A DNA stretch of 64,000 nucleotides from Carboxylicivirga fragile. GTDB lineage: Bacteria; Bacteroidota; Bacteroidia; Bacteroidales; Marinilabiliaceae. The stretch spans positions 1 through 64,000 of the forward strand of contig JAFMVD010000026.1 of NCBI GenBank assembly GCA_025499625.1, written 5' to 3'. The notes beneath the pieces were generated by a model. The model did not search any database. It worked only from the letters and a program-made list of their open reading frames with translations, and was not told the origin of the DNA. The position numbers and the translations under genes are program-made. Shown here piece after piece: positions 49,970 to 58,808 of this stretch (the stretch's first letter is position 1; each line of letters opens with the position of its first letter).

Positions 49970-51400
49970 TTATGACTTCAATTGCGCTTCAATTTCTTTA
50001 ATCTGACCTTTAAAGTCCTTATCTGTTTCAATCAAATTATTAACTGCTTTACATGCATGTAATACAGTAGCATGATCTTTTTTACCAATCTTAGCTCCAA
50101 TGGCAGATAGAGATGAATTTGTCATTCCCTTACTAAAGTACATTGCAATCTGGCGTGCTTGCACTATCTCACGTTTACGTGTTTTCGATTGCAATAAATC
50201 AAGTCCCATTCCGAAATAATCACATACCGTTTGAGAAATAGATTCAACAGACACCTCCCTAGTGGTTTTCTTAACTAATTTATCAATGATGGCACGAGCT
50301 GAATCGAAAGTAATTTCCTTCTTCGTGAGTGTTGCCTGCGCCAATAACGAGATTAATGCGCCTTCTAGTTCACGCACATTGTTAATCACATTACTTGCAA
50401 TGTAATAAACCACATCCTCTGGTACAGTTAATCCATCGGTATAAATTTTGCGATTTAAAATCTCCACTCTTGTTTCAAAATCAGGCACCTGCAAATCGGC
50501 AGATAAGCCCCATTTGAATCGTGATAATAATCGATCTTCTAAACCTAACAATTCAACAGGTGCTTTATCACTTGTGATAATTAACTGCTTACCTGATTGG
50601 TGAAGATGATTAAATATATGAAAGAATGTATTTTGTGTTTTAGTTTTTCCAGCAAACTCATGCACATCATCAATTATAAGTACATCTATCATCTGGTAAA
50701 AATTAAGAAAGTCATTCTGCGAATTATTTCGAACCGAATCAGTAAACTGAGTTTGAAACTTATTAGCATTAACATACAATACAGTTTTTTCAGGCATATT
50801 ACGCTTAACCTCAATACCGATTGATTGTGCTAAATGAGTTTTTCCAAGACCAGAGTTACCATAAAGAAACAATGGATTAAAAGCAGTTTTACCAGGATTT
50901 TTAGCTACTGCTAAACCTGCACTTCGTGCCAAACGATTACATTCTCCCTCAATATAGTTTTCAAAACTATAATCACTATTTAATTGTGGGTCGACATTCA
51001 ATTTTTTAATTCCAGGTATTACGAAAGGATTACGAATATCCGGACGTTCATTGTTTGATTGAACGGCAACAGGGCGATTTCTTAAATCGGTTTTATTAGC
51101 TGTTGGAAAATTTAAGGTATAAGGTTTTCGATTTGCAACATGACTATTGTCCATAACCACATTGTATTCCAACTTAGCTGCATTTCCAAGTTTATTTCTT
51201 AAAATTTTACTTAAAAGATCAATGTAATGTTCTTCTAAATACTCATAGAAAAAAAGACTTGGCACCTGTATGGTGAGTACATCTTTTTCAAGTTTGAGCG
51301 GTTCAATGGGTTCGAACCAGGTTTGGTAACTCGTTTGAGGTATATTGTCTTTTACAACTTGAAGACAAGCATCCCAAACTTTTGCGTAATCGACTTTCAT
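49970..51400 (-). CDS. dnaA: Chromosomal replication initiator DnaA
   Basis: 476 residues. Domain I (about 1-80) has the DnaB-contact W in SYQTWFEPI. A variable linker runs to about 135. The AAA+ core has Walker A GNSGLGKT (181-188), Walker B VLIIDDVHEFAG and the sensor segment ITSDKAPVELLGLEDRLLSRFKWG. The C-terminal DNA-binding domain carries the box-recognition signature KKDHATVLHACKAV. The gene is preceded by a 316-base gap that could hold regulatory DnaA boxes. dnaN is not next to it. Confidence 0.96.
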   Translation of the reverse strand: MKVDYAKVWDACLQVVKDNIPQTSYQTWFEPIEPLKLEKDVLTIQVPSLFFYEYLEEHYIDLLSKILRNKLGNAAKLEYNVVMDNSHVANRKPYTLNFPTANKTDLRNRPVAVQSNNERPDIRNPFVIPGIKKLNVDPQLNSDYSFENYIEGECNRLARSAGLAVAKNPGKTAFNPLFLYGNSGLGKTHLAQSIGIEVKRNMPEKTVLYVNANKFQTQFTDSVRNNSQNDFLNFYQMIDVLIIDDVHEFAGKTKTQNTFFHIFNHLHQSGKQLIITSDKAPVELLGLEDRLLSRFKWGLSADLQVPDFETRVEILNRKIYTDGLTVPEDVVYYIASNVINNVRELEGALISLLAQATLTKKEITFDSARAIIDKLVKKTTREVSVESISQTVCDYFGMGLDLLQSKTRKREIVQARQIAMYFSKGMTNSSLSAIGAKIGKKDHATVLHACKAVNNLIETDKDFKGQIKEIEAQLKS

Positions 51401-51716
51401 TCTTATATTTCGGTTTTCTTTTTAGAATTATGTTCAGTGACTATCCCTATTCTGAAAACAAATTTTGTGAAAAAATATGTGAAAAAAAAACATTAATTCT
51501 CTTGACATTCTAATTACTACAATTCGACCACTAGAAATCAACAACTTAAGGTTTTTGAACTAAAAAATCTCATTTTCAGCAACATACAAGTTACCGTGAA
51601 TAATAGCAGCTTGCCGTACCTCTAGTGTTTTCAATCATTTGACAGATAAGTGAAAAAAAACTTAACCTTTAATTAAAAAAAATTTCACACAACATTTTTA
51701 ACAGTATATATATATT
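51401..51716. other. AT-rich gap upstream of dnaA with DnaA-box-like pair
   Basis: 316 bases without a gene. Two TGTGAAAAA sequences (51466-51474 and 51478-51486), the complement of TTTTTCACA, fit the relaxed DnaA box TTWTNCACA and lie 12 bases apart. The region is very AT-rich, with T/A runs near 51655-51716. It may hold dnaA autoregulation or an origin, but only two weak boxes were found and no exact TTATCCACA. Confidence 0.3.
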
Positions 51717-52958
51717 TTACCTAGTAAGTTTTTGGGCCTTTTTAAGACTGATTTCCTCCCCATTTTCAAACGCTACGATGCAAGATTCCTCAAATTGAGG
51801 CTTTATTTCTTCAAATATTTTTTGAATTTCAACAAACGACTCTGATTGGGCGATGGAATAGTAATAACGTGATTTTCTATAATCTTCGAATACTCTGTAT
51901 TTAGAATTAACCACAACAGAATCCATTTTAAGAGGTTTCTTTGACTGCTTTAGCACAATCTGATATATAACCCCATGAATACCATAAGCGTTATCAGAAA
52001 CGACAACTTTCTTACCTACATTAACCGCAGAAAAGTTAACGTAGCGATCAGGATGATGACGCACATCAATCAACAAACGATTTAAGTTAGCAGAAACATC
52101 CGTAAGTGAATAATATAGCTCTTTATCAGACAATAACAATCCTAAAGTACCCTCACTTTGATTTATACTAGTAAGCAATAAGGAAGTTTGGCCTAGTGTA
52201 GTTTTTAGCGCAGCTAACGATTCATCAATTTGAGCCGCCTCCAATTGTTGGCTAAAACCCGCCAAACTTTTAAAAGTTGTATCAATATATGGCGCCTGCG
52301 CATTCAAGACGATCATTAGTGAATCCATACGTGAGATCATATTCGTTACATCACCATCATCATCCATTTTATTAGCTAATGAAGCGGATAATCTTTCAAA
52401 GTTATCCATCGATTTGCTAAAAGATTCGATACTCTTAGACAAATTAGCTTTATTATCTTCATTGACAATATCACCAAGATTAGTAAAGACAGAGTCGAGT
52501 TGGACAATTAAACGCTCAGCTTTATCTTTTAAGGGCAACACCTCCATACTAACCTGATCTTTCAAGTCACCCATAACGGAGGTGTTCATTGTATCTCCCA
52601 TAGCCAACAACTCAGTATCGCTGCCAGGTAGAAATTGAACTCCTTTTGAACCCATTAAGTCTAAACTATAGATCTGCGCTCGTGAATCTTTTGGCAAAAT
52701 CAAGTCCTTGTTCATTTGAAAGGTCACAATGAACATATCCGATTTTGAACTATGGAAATCAATATCTCGTACAGCTCCTACTTTAAATCCACGATAAAAA
52801 ACAGGGCTTGCTTTTGTTAAGCCATCAATACGTGCATAAACACCGTAATAATAATCACCTACGCGAAATATATCACGACCACTTAGAAAGTTAAGTCCCC
52901 AAATAATAATGATAAATGCTGCAAAAACTGTAAGACCAATTTTAAATTCTTTTTTCAT
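51717..52958 (-). CDS. MCE-family (MlaD-like) protein with C-terminal SPOR-like domain
   Basis: 413 residues. One N-terminal transmembrane helix (about 7-25), then an MCE domain (about 38-115: YARIDGLTKASPVFYRGFKVGAV). A long helical region (about 140-290) follows, as in proteins that bridge lipids across the periplasm. The last 84 residues (330-413) are not part of a normal MlaD and resemble the C-terminus of the neighbouring amidase, ending in VAFENGEEISLKKAQ. No mlaE/mlaF permease genes are adjacent. The -7 element TATATTTG lies on the minus strand at 53019-53026. Lipid-transport role is inferred from the family. Confidence 0.85.
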   Translation of the reverse strand: MKKEFKIGLTVFAAFIIIIWGLNFLSGRDIFRVGDYYYGVYARIDGLTKASPVFYRGFKVGAVRDIDFHSSKSDMFIVTFQMNKDLILPKDSRAQIYSLDLMGSKGVQFLPGSDTELLAMGDTMNTSVMGDLKDQVSMEVLPLKDKAERLIVQLDSVFTNLGDIVNEDNKANLSKSIESFSKSMDNFERLSASLANKMDDDGDVTNMISRMDSLMIVLNAQAPYIDTTFKSLAGFSQQLEAAQIDESLAALKTTLGQTSLLLTSINQSEGTLGLLLSDKELYYSLTDVSANLNRLLIDVRHHPDRYVNFSAVNVGKKVVVSDNAYGIHGVIYQIVLKQSKKPLKMDSVVVNSKYRVFEDYRKSRYYYSIAQSESFVEIQKIFEEIKPQFEESCIVAFENGEEISLKKAQKLTR

Positions 52959-53018
52959 AGCTAATTATTATCACACCACCACATCGAAATGTCTAATGTT
53001 TTATAATATAATTTTATA

Positions 53019-53026
53019 CAAATATA
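53019..53026 (-). promoter_or_regulatory. -7 promoter element for the MCE gene
   Basis: Minus-strand TATATTTG, exact TAnnTTTG, in the short gap after the amidase gene and 61 bases before the MCE ATG. The MCE gene may thus have its own promoter as well as read-through from the amidase. Confidence 0.4.
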
Positions 53027-53032
53027 GGAAGA

Positions 53033-54136
53033 TTACTTTGCCCTTGCTTCACTTAGCCTAATTTTACTACCGTTTTCAAATGCAACAACAAAGCAGTCGT
53101 TTACATCTTTCTTTACAGTTTTCATTTGCTGTAATATATCATCATAATTGTCACTCTGCCCTGTAGTGTATTTAAACCTATCTCCATCCTTATACATCCA
53201 GATATTATCAAACTTTTTATAAAAAGAAGTTCCTTTTTTAACTTCTTTCTTTGAAGAGGCAATTTGGATACGATACACAATAGACGAAATGGATTGTTTT
53301 TCTGATTCGCGATTTAACTGCACATGATCGTCCATTTTACTTTTAGAGTCAAACTCATTTTTATAATCCCTAACTGCTCTAAATAAAGCCGACGCCATAA
53401 AAGTTTGTCCCTTCTCAGAAGCAATAAAAGCTTCCTCCTTTTTATTACTTAAAAAACCTAGTTCCACTAAAACACTGGGCATTGATGCCTTCCGCAGCAC
53501 CAAAAATCCTGCTTGTTTTACACCTCTATCACGCCTACCAACCCTATTATGAAACTGATCTTGCATCATAGATGCTACACTAATACTCTGACCTAAATGC
53601 ACATCTTGCATCAATTCAAATATAATATACGACTCAGAGGAATTTGGATCAAAACCCTCATAAGTTGTACTATAATCTTCTTCCAGCACAATTACTGAGT
53701 TCTCTTTCTTAGCCACCTCAAAGTTTTCTTCAGATCGATGAAGACCAAGAACAAAAGTTTCGGCACCATATATTGAAGATGCTCCAATTGAGTTGGCATG
53801 AATGGACACAAATAAATCTGCATTATTCCTATTCGCGATATCCGCTCGCTTATTTAAAGGAACAAATACATCCTTATCCCTTGTATAAACAACTTTTACA
53901 TCGGGTAAATATTCATTGATATACTGACCTAATTTTAGAGCCACTTTGAGAACTACGTCTTTTTCTTTAACCTTAGATCCAGTTGCACCAGGGTCACGGC
54001 CCCCATGACCAGCATCAATAACCACCGTTTTAAAGCGTATTGATTCCTGAGCAATCAACTGTCCCTTAGGAAGCAAGAAGAATAAACTAAATAAAACAAT
54101 AAAAAAACTGCGTGTATATACTGGATAAATTGTCAT
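53033..54136 (-). CDS. N-acetylmuramoyl-L-alanine amidase (Amidase_3) with SPOR-like domain
   Basis: 367-residue periplasmic zinc amidase that splits the stem peptide from peptidoglycan during cell separation. Signal peptide about 1-30 (ending LIAQ). Zinc and catalytic residues: H44 (DAGHGG), E58 (KEKD), H113 (SIHAN) and E225 (VLVELGFLSN). The C-terminal part (287-367) starts YRIQIASSKK and ends VAFENGSKIRLSEARAK, a SPOR-like domain that probably binds denuded glycan at the septum. The MCE protein downstream carries a related domain. A -7 element (TATTTTTG) lies on the minus strand at 54168-54175. Divergent from lptD. Confidence 0.93.
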   Translation of the reverse strand: MTIYPVYTRSFFIVLFSLFFLLPKGQLIAQESIRFKTVVIDAGHGGRDPGATGSKVKEKDVVLKVALKLGQYINEYLPDVKVVYTRDKDVFVPLNKRADIANRNNADLFVSIHANSIGASSIYGAETFVLGLHRSEENFEVAKKENSVIVLEEDYSTTYEGFDPNSSESYIIFELMQDVHLGQSISVASMMQDQFHNRVGRRDRGVKQAGFLVLRKASMPSVLVELGFLSNKKEEAFIASEKGQTFMASALFRAVRDYKNEFDSKSKMDDHVQLNRESEKQSISSIVYRIQIASSKKEVKKGTSFYKKFDNIWMYKDGDRFKYTTGQSDNYDDILQQMKTVKKDVNDCFVVAFENGSKIRLSEARAK

Positions 54137-54167
54137 ACATTTACGGTTTACAAGCTTTAATGCAGTT

Positions 54168-54175
54168 CAAAAATA
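54168..54175 (-). promoter_or_regulatory. -7 promoter element for the amidase
   Basis: Minus-strand TATTTTTG, exact TAnnTTTG, 32 bases before the amidase ATG. No -33 match at the usual spacing. Confidence 0.4.
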
Positions 54176-54254
54176 GAAAAATAATGAAGAGATAAAAAAG
54201 ACATTTTTTAAACCTATTTTTTTTCTCTTTCCTGCCATGTGCCCATTTTTTGAT

Positions 54255-54262
54255 TATTTTTG
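54255..54262 (+). promoter_or_regulatory. -7 promoter element for lptD
   Basis: TATTTTTG, exact TAnnTTTG, 22 bases before the TTG start. It leaves room for only a short leader, which supports the TTG at 54285. Confidence 0.45.
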
Positions 54263-54284
54263 TGACGCTTGAAAAAAAAACACA

Positions 54285-57017
54285 TTGATACAATCAAACT
54301 TAATAAAGTCAGAAAAGGATAAATTGCTCATCTTTATTATAGCATTTATCTTATTTTCTTTTCATTCAAATACATTACTTGCCCAAGAACAGCTAACTCC
54401 TGTTCATGCATTACCAGATAGCACACGTCAGGACAGTACAGTAAATTCACCTGCCAGTTTTGCCATTGACGCTGAAGTTAAGTACAAAGCTTCTGATTCC
54501 ATATATACTGACATGCTTACTAAAAAAACATATTTGTACGGTAATGCGGAAGTAAGTTATCAAGATGTACTACTTAAAGCACATACAATTGTTTTAGATA
54601 TGGATAGCAGTACCGCTTTAGCATATGGTACTGTTGATTCTCTTGATCAAGAAATAGGACTACCAGTTTTCACCGACCCAAGTGGAGAATACTCCATGCG
54701 TCGTATGAAATATAATTTCAAGTCAGAAAAAGCCATTATTGAACACATCGTAACAGAACAAGGCGAAGGTTTTGTGGTAGGAAGTCGTGCCAAAAAGATA
54801 GAAGACGATGCCTATTGCATGAAACATGCTAAATACACAACTTGCGATAATCATGATCATCCTCATTTTTATCTTAATTTAACCAAGGCAAAAGTAATTC
54901 CTGGAAAGAAAACGGTAACAGGGCCTGCCTATTTAGTTGTTGAAGATGTAAAATTGCCAATTGCCATTCCATTTGCAATTATACCAAGTACTTCATCCTA
55001 CAGTTCTGGCTTTATCTTTCCATCGTATCGAGATGAACAGGTCAGAGGTTTCGGATTAACCGACGGCGGATACTATTGGGCCGCTAACGATTATTTTGAT
55101 TTAATGGTACAAGCTGACATTTTTACCAATGGATCATGGGCAACTCGTTTCGCATCTAACTATAAGAAAAGATATAAATTCGGGGGTAGATTTAATTTTC
55201 AATACATCAATAATATATTTAGCGAAAAAGATTTACCTGATTATCGAAAAACAAAAGATATGTCAATTGCCTGGACACATCGTCAAGATGCCAAGGCCAA
55301 TCCATATCAAACATTTTCGGCAAGTGTTAACTTCTCGACAAGTTCATTCGACCAAAACAATGTAAACAATCTGGTTAACCCGAATGCTAACGACATTTCT
55401 CGAAATACAAAACGTTCAAGTATATCGTATAGTAAAAGGTGGGCGGGACGTCCGTTTAATTTCTCGGCCAACTTGCTGCACTCACAAAACAGTAGAGATA
55501 CTACTATTGATCTAACAATACCTGACTTAACGTTTACTGTAAATCGTATTTACCCCTTTAAAAGAAAAAACAAGGTAGGAACAGACGAAAATTTACTAGA
55601 AAAAATTAGCTTATCATACACGGGTAACCTCAAAAATTACGTGCATACTAAAGAAAGTGACTTGTCCTTTTCGGGCAATAGCCTAACAGATCAATGGAAG
55701 AATGGAGTTAAACATAGTGTTCCAATTGCTATGAGTTTAAAGTTTTTGAAACACTTTACAGTTAATCCTTCTTTTAATTATACGGAACGTTGGTATTTCA
55801 AACAGATCAAGCAAGGATATGACGAAGTTAATCAACAAGTAGTAAATACGGATACTACAGCCGGATTTAATCGAGTTTATGACTATAGTTTAAGTGCTGG
55901 TACATCTACCAAGATCTACACTTTCTTTAAACCATGGGAAAAATTATTCGGTGATAAAGTTGACAATATTCGCCATGTGGCTACACCTTCCGTATCATTT
56001 TCTTATCGTCCAGATTTCGGGCAAAGCAAATACGGCTACTACGATTATTTCGAATATTACGATGAAAGCCGCGACGAAATTGTACGTCATGATTATTCCA
56101 ATTATGAAGGCTCCTTATACGGCACTCCTGGAAAGGGACGTTCTGGTTCAATGGGATTAAGCTTGGGAAATACCCTTGAAATGAAACTTAAAAGTGACAA
56201 AGACACTACAGGCTTTAAGAAAGTTAAAATAATAGAAAGCCTAAACTTTAATACAAGCTACAATTTCTTAGCTGATTCTTTAAAATGGCAACCCATATCA
56301 ATGTCAGGTAGAACAAAGGTACTCGGAACAAATATTAACTTTGGCGCACGTTTTGACCCTTACGCCCTTGATACAACTAGCACAGGCCAACCCATTCGTG
56401 TTGACAAATCGGTATGGTCAACGCAACGAAAAATTGCCCGACTAGAAAGTGCTAATCTTAGCTTTGGTTTTAATTTTGGATCCGATACTTTCAAGAAAAA
56501 AGACGATGATAATAACGGAGAAGAGGAAGGCCAAGAAGAGGACGAAAACATTCCACCTCCGATGGATCCAAATAATCTGAATTCACAACTCCCCTCCTTT
56601 GATAAAGATAGAAACACCAATTTATTCATGGGAGATGATGGTTATGCTGAGTTCTCAATGCCATGGACTATTTCTGTCAACTACTCATTACGCTTAAGTC
56701 GCGATGGTTTTAATAAGGAAAAGATGGATTACGACATGAAGGTCACCTCTGATGTCAACCTTAATGGTAATGTATCTTTAACTCCCAAATGGAAGGTTAA
56801 CTTTTCAACTGGATATAGTTTCGACATGAAAACTCTTGCTCATACTAACCTTGGGGTTAGTCGCGATTTGCACTGTTGGAGCATGAATTTTAACATCGTT
56901 CCGGTAGGCAGGTACAAATCGTACTTCTTTACCATTCGAGTTAATTCTAGCATGCTACAGGATCTTAAATACGAAAAACGAAACAGTCCGCGAGACAACC
57001 CTGGATTCTATCAATAA
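54285..57017 (+). CDS. lptD: LPS-assembly outer-membrane protein LptD
   Basis: 910 residues. Inserts lipopolysaccharide into the outer leaflet of the outer membrane. Signal peptide (about 10-34, ending LLAQ). An OstA/LptA-like beta-jellyroll follows (about 60-185, with LYGNAEVSYQDVLLKAHTIV). The LptD barrel covers about 200-910, with the conserved cysteine block YCMKHAKYTTCDNHDHPHF just before it. An acidic loop rich in Asp, Glu and Asn (about 740-765) interrupts the late barrel. The gene has no ATG near its start. TTG at 54285 is used, because the next ATG (residue 76) would remove the signal peptide. Confidence 0.9.
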   Translation: MIQSNLIKSEKDKLLIFIIAFILFSFHSNTLLAQEQLTPVHALPDSTRQDSTVNSPASFAIDAEVKYKASDSIYTDMLTKKTYLYGNAEVSYQDVLLKAHTIVLDMDSSTALAYGTVDSLDQEIGLPVFTDPSGEYSMRRMKYNFKSEKAIIEHIVTEQGEGFVVGSRAKKIEDDAYCMKHAKYTTCDNHDHPHFYLNLTKAKVIPGKKTVTGPAYLVVEDVKLPIAIPFAIIPSTSSYSSGFIFPSYRDEQVRGFGLTDGGYYWAANDYFDLMVQADIFTNGSWATRFASNYKKRYKFGGRFNFQYINNIFSEKDLPDYRKTKDMSIAWTHRQDAKANPYQTFSASVNFSTSSFDQNNVNNLVNPNANDISRNTKRSSISYSKRWAGRPFNFSANLLHSQNSRDTTIDLTIPDLTFTVNRIYPFKRKNKVGTDENLLEKISLSYTGNLKNYVHTKESDLSFSGNSLTDQWKNGVKHSVPIAMSLKFLKHFTVNPSFNYTERWYFKQIKQGYDEVNQQVVNTDTTAGFNRVYDYSLSAGTSTKIYTFFKPWEKLFGDKVDNIRHVATPSVSFSYRPDFGQSKYGYYDYFEYYDESRDEIVRHDYSNYEGSLYGTPGKGRSGSMGLSLGNTLEMKLKSDKDTTGFKKVKIIESLNFNTSYNFLADSLKWQPISMSGRTKVLGTNINFGARFDPYALDTTSTGQPIRVDKSVWSTQRKIARLESANLSFGFNFGSDTFKKKDDDNNGEEEGQEEDENIPPPMDPNNLNSQLPSFDKDRNTNLFMGDDGYAEFSMPWTISVNYSLRLSRDGFNKEKMDYDMKVTSDVNLNGNVSLTPKWKVNFSTGYSFDMKTLAHTNLGVSRDLHCWSMNFNIVPVGRYKSYFFTIRVNSSMLQDLKYEKRNSPRDNPGFYQ

Positions 57018-57047
57018 TAAAAACTCTTAATAAACTAATTAACAAAG

Positions 57048-57425
57048 ATGAAACGAATTATCTCAACAGAAAATGCTCCCGGAGCAATCGGGCCATATAG
57101 CCAGGCCATAGAAGTTAATGGAACTCTTTATATCTCAGGGCAAGTACCTGTGAACCCAGCTACTGGCAAAGTGGTTGAAGGTGGCATCACAGAACAAACT
57201 GAACAAGTAATGAAAAACATTGCTGCAATTCTTAAAGAAGCTGGTTACCAATTTTCTGATGTTGTAAAATCGACTTGTTTACTAAATGACATGGCTAATT
57301 TCAAAGCTATGAATGATGTATACGGTTCATACTACAAAGAGAACCCTCCGGCAAGAGCTGCTTTTGCGGTGCGCGAATTACCCCTATCGGTAATGGTTGA
57401 AATTGAAACCATCGCGGTTAAATAA
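57048..57425 (+). CDS. ridA: RidA family enamine/imine deaminase
   Basis: 125-residue cytoplasmic enzyme that hydrolyses reactive enamines formed by PLP enzymes such as threonine dehydratase. The signature GPYSQA (15-20) is present, as are the carboxylate-binding arginine R103 (PARAAFAV) and the C-terminal VEIETIAV. All residues expected of the catalytic RidA branch are there. It lies 30 bases after lptD on the same strand and ends in a terminator. Confidence 0.93.
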   Translation: MKRIISTENAPGAIGPYSQAIEVNGTLYISGQVPVNPATGKVVEGGITEQTEQVMKNIAAILKEAGYQFSDVVKSTCLLNDMANFKAMNDVYGSYYKENPPARAAFAVRELPLSVMVEIETIAVK

Positions 57426-57448
57426 CAACAAAAACATATATAATATAA

Positions 57449-57479
57449 GATCGCATTCTTCCCAATGCGGTCTTTTTTT
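57449..57479 (+). terminator. Terminator after ridA
   Basis: 9-bp stem with one G-U pair (57449-57457 with 57464-57472), 6-base loop, T7. Confidence 0.85.
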
Positions 57480-57500
57480 ATGCTCAATTTTTAGCAAAAG

Positions 57501-57530
57501 AAAAACCACCATGTCCCCATGGTGGTTTTT
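57501..57530. terminator. Bidirectional terminator for the rpsF-rpsR-rplI operon
   Basis: Perfect 13-bp stem (57501-57513 with 57518-57530) and TCCC loop, with A5 on one side and T5 on the other. It is the likely end of the minus-strand ribosomal operon, about 40 bases after rplI. Confidence 0.85.
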
Positions 57531-57571
57531 ATGTTTGTTTGAAAAATGTTTAATCCGTAGATTAATAAATG

Positions 57572-58018
57572 TTACTCAGCAACAACCTCAAAAGAGATGT
57601 CAACTTTCACTTCGCGGTGTAATTTTACAGTCGCAGTATAACTTCCTAATTCTTTAACAGCATCTTCTTTAATAGAGATATTTTTACGCTCTACAGCGAA
57701 TCCATCTTTAGTTAAAGCTTCAGCAATTTGAATAGTGTTAACTGAACCAAAAATCTTACCTGTTGAACTTGCTTTTGCACCTAAAGTAATTGACTTACCT
57801 TCTAATGTTTTAGCAACTTCTAGAGCTTCATTTTTGATTTTCTCTTCTTTATGAGCTCTTTGTCTCTTATTCTCAGCGTGTACTTTCTTGGCAGAAGTGG
57901 TAGCCAAAATAGCTAATCCCTTAGGGATTAAGTAATTTCTACCGTAACCGTTTTTCACAACTACAATATCATCTTTATGGCCAAGATTCTGAATATCTTC
58001 TCTTAATATAATTTCCAT
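57572..58018 (-). CDS. rplI: 50S ribosomal protein L9
   Basis: 148 residues, normal. N-terminal rRNA-binding domain with the L9 signature GYGRNYLIPKGLAI (near 24-37), a long connecting helix (about 40-75) and a C-terminal domain. Last gene of the rpsF-rpsR-rplI operon, a conserved order in bacteria. Confidence 0.97.
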   Translation of the reverse strand: MEIILREDIQNLGHKDDIVVVKNGYGRNYLIPKGLAILATTSAKKVHAENKRQRAHKEEKIKNEALEVAKTLEGKSITLGAKASSTGKIFGSVNTIQIAEALTKDGFAVERKNISIKEDAVKELGSYTATVKLHREVKVDISFEVVAE

Positions 58019-58036
58019 CGTAAATCCTCCTTTTTC

Positions 58037-58306
58037 TTATTTCATCAAATCGGTTACGTATGGCAACAAGGCCAAATGACGTGCACGCTTAACTGCGCGA
58101 GAAACTTTTCTTTGATATTTCAAAGAAGTACCAGTTAAACGACGAGGTAAAATTTTACCTTGCTCGTTCAAAAATTTCTTTAAGAATTCAGGATCTTTGT
58201 AATCGATGTACTTGATCTTGTTCTTTTTGAAACGGCAATACTTCTTCTTCTTAATCTCTACCGATGGAGGCGTTAGATATCTGATTTCTGATTGATTCTG
58301 TGCCAT
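58037..58306 (-). CDS. rpsR: 30S ribosomal protein S18
   Basis: 89 residues. The family core [21 protein letters not shown], followed by [26 protein letters not shown], is intact. It pairs with S6 on the platform of the small subunit. The gene follows rpsF after three bases and precedes rplI by 18. Confidence 0.97.
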   Translation of the reverse strand: MAQNQSEIRYLTPPSVEIKKKKYCRFKKNKIKYIDYKDPEFLKKFLNEQGKILPRRLTGTSLKYQRKVSRAVKRARHLALLPYVTDLMK

Positions 58307-58309
58307 GGC

Positions 58310-58660
58310 TTAATTCTCCTTTTTTTCTTTTTTGGTTGCTTTTATTCTTTTCTCAGCATATAGAGCAGCATATTTATCTAACTTGAAAGTTAGAAAACGA
58401 ATAACGCGCTCGTCTCTACGGAATGCTAACTCAAACTTAGCAATTACAGTAGGGTCTGCTTCAAATTCGAACAACTGATAGAAACCAGTTGATTTCTTCT
58501 GAATTGGATAAGCCAATTTTCTAAGGCCCCAATTCTCTTCGTTTATCATTTTGCCCCCATTCTCGGTAATCAAACCTTTGAATTTGTCGACCGCTTCCTT
58601 CATCTGAACATCAGACAAAACGGGAGTTAAAATGAAAACGGCTTCATAACGATTTAACAT
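58310..58660 (-). CDS. rpsF: 30S ribosomal protein S6
   Basis: 116 residues. Typical S6 N-terminus [16 protein letters not shown], the central [10 protein letters not shown] and a Lys-rich tail. First gene of its operon, with a near-ideal promoter about 40 bases upstream. The leader is only about 30 bases, so the S6:S18-binding leader structure known from other bacteria has little room here. Confidence 0.97.
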   Translation of the reverse strand: MLNRYEAVFILTPVLSDVQMKEAVDKFKGLITENGGKMINEENWGLRKLAYPIQKKSTGFYQLFEFEADPTVIAKFELAFRRDERVIRFLTFKLDKYAALYAEKRIKATKKEKKEN

Positions 58661-58697
58661 ATCTTCTTAATTTTAGAAGGTTTAAATAATCAGGGCG

Positions 58698-58728
58698 CAA
58701 AGATAGAAATAAATAATTAAGAATCAAA
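58698..58728 (-). promoter_or_regulatory. Consensus promoter of the rpsF operon
   Basis: Minus strand TTTG (58728-58725), 19 bases, TATCTTTG (58705-58698). Both elements and the spacing match the Bacteroidota consensus exactly. The best promoter in the window. Confidence 0.8.
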
Positions 58729-58737
58729 GTAGAAATA

Positions 58738-58787
58738 AGTCAGTAGTACATAGGCAATAGTCAGTAGTAATTACCTTCACTACTGAC
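58738..58787. repeat. Short direct and inverted repeat cluster
   Basis: AGTCAGTAGTA occurs twice (58738-58748 and 58759-58769), and its inverse ACTACTGAC follows (58779-58787), pairing with the second copy as a 9-bp stem. It lies between rpsF and the DHODH-like gene. No U-tract follows, so it is not a plain terminator. It looks like a short extragenic palindromic repeat. Confidence 0.45.
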
Positions 58788-58808
58788 CAATCGCTATTAA
58801 CTTTTATA

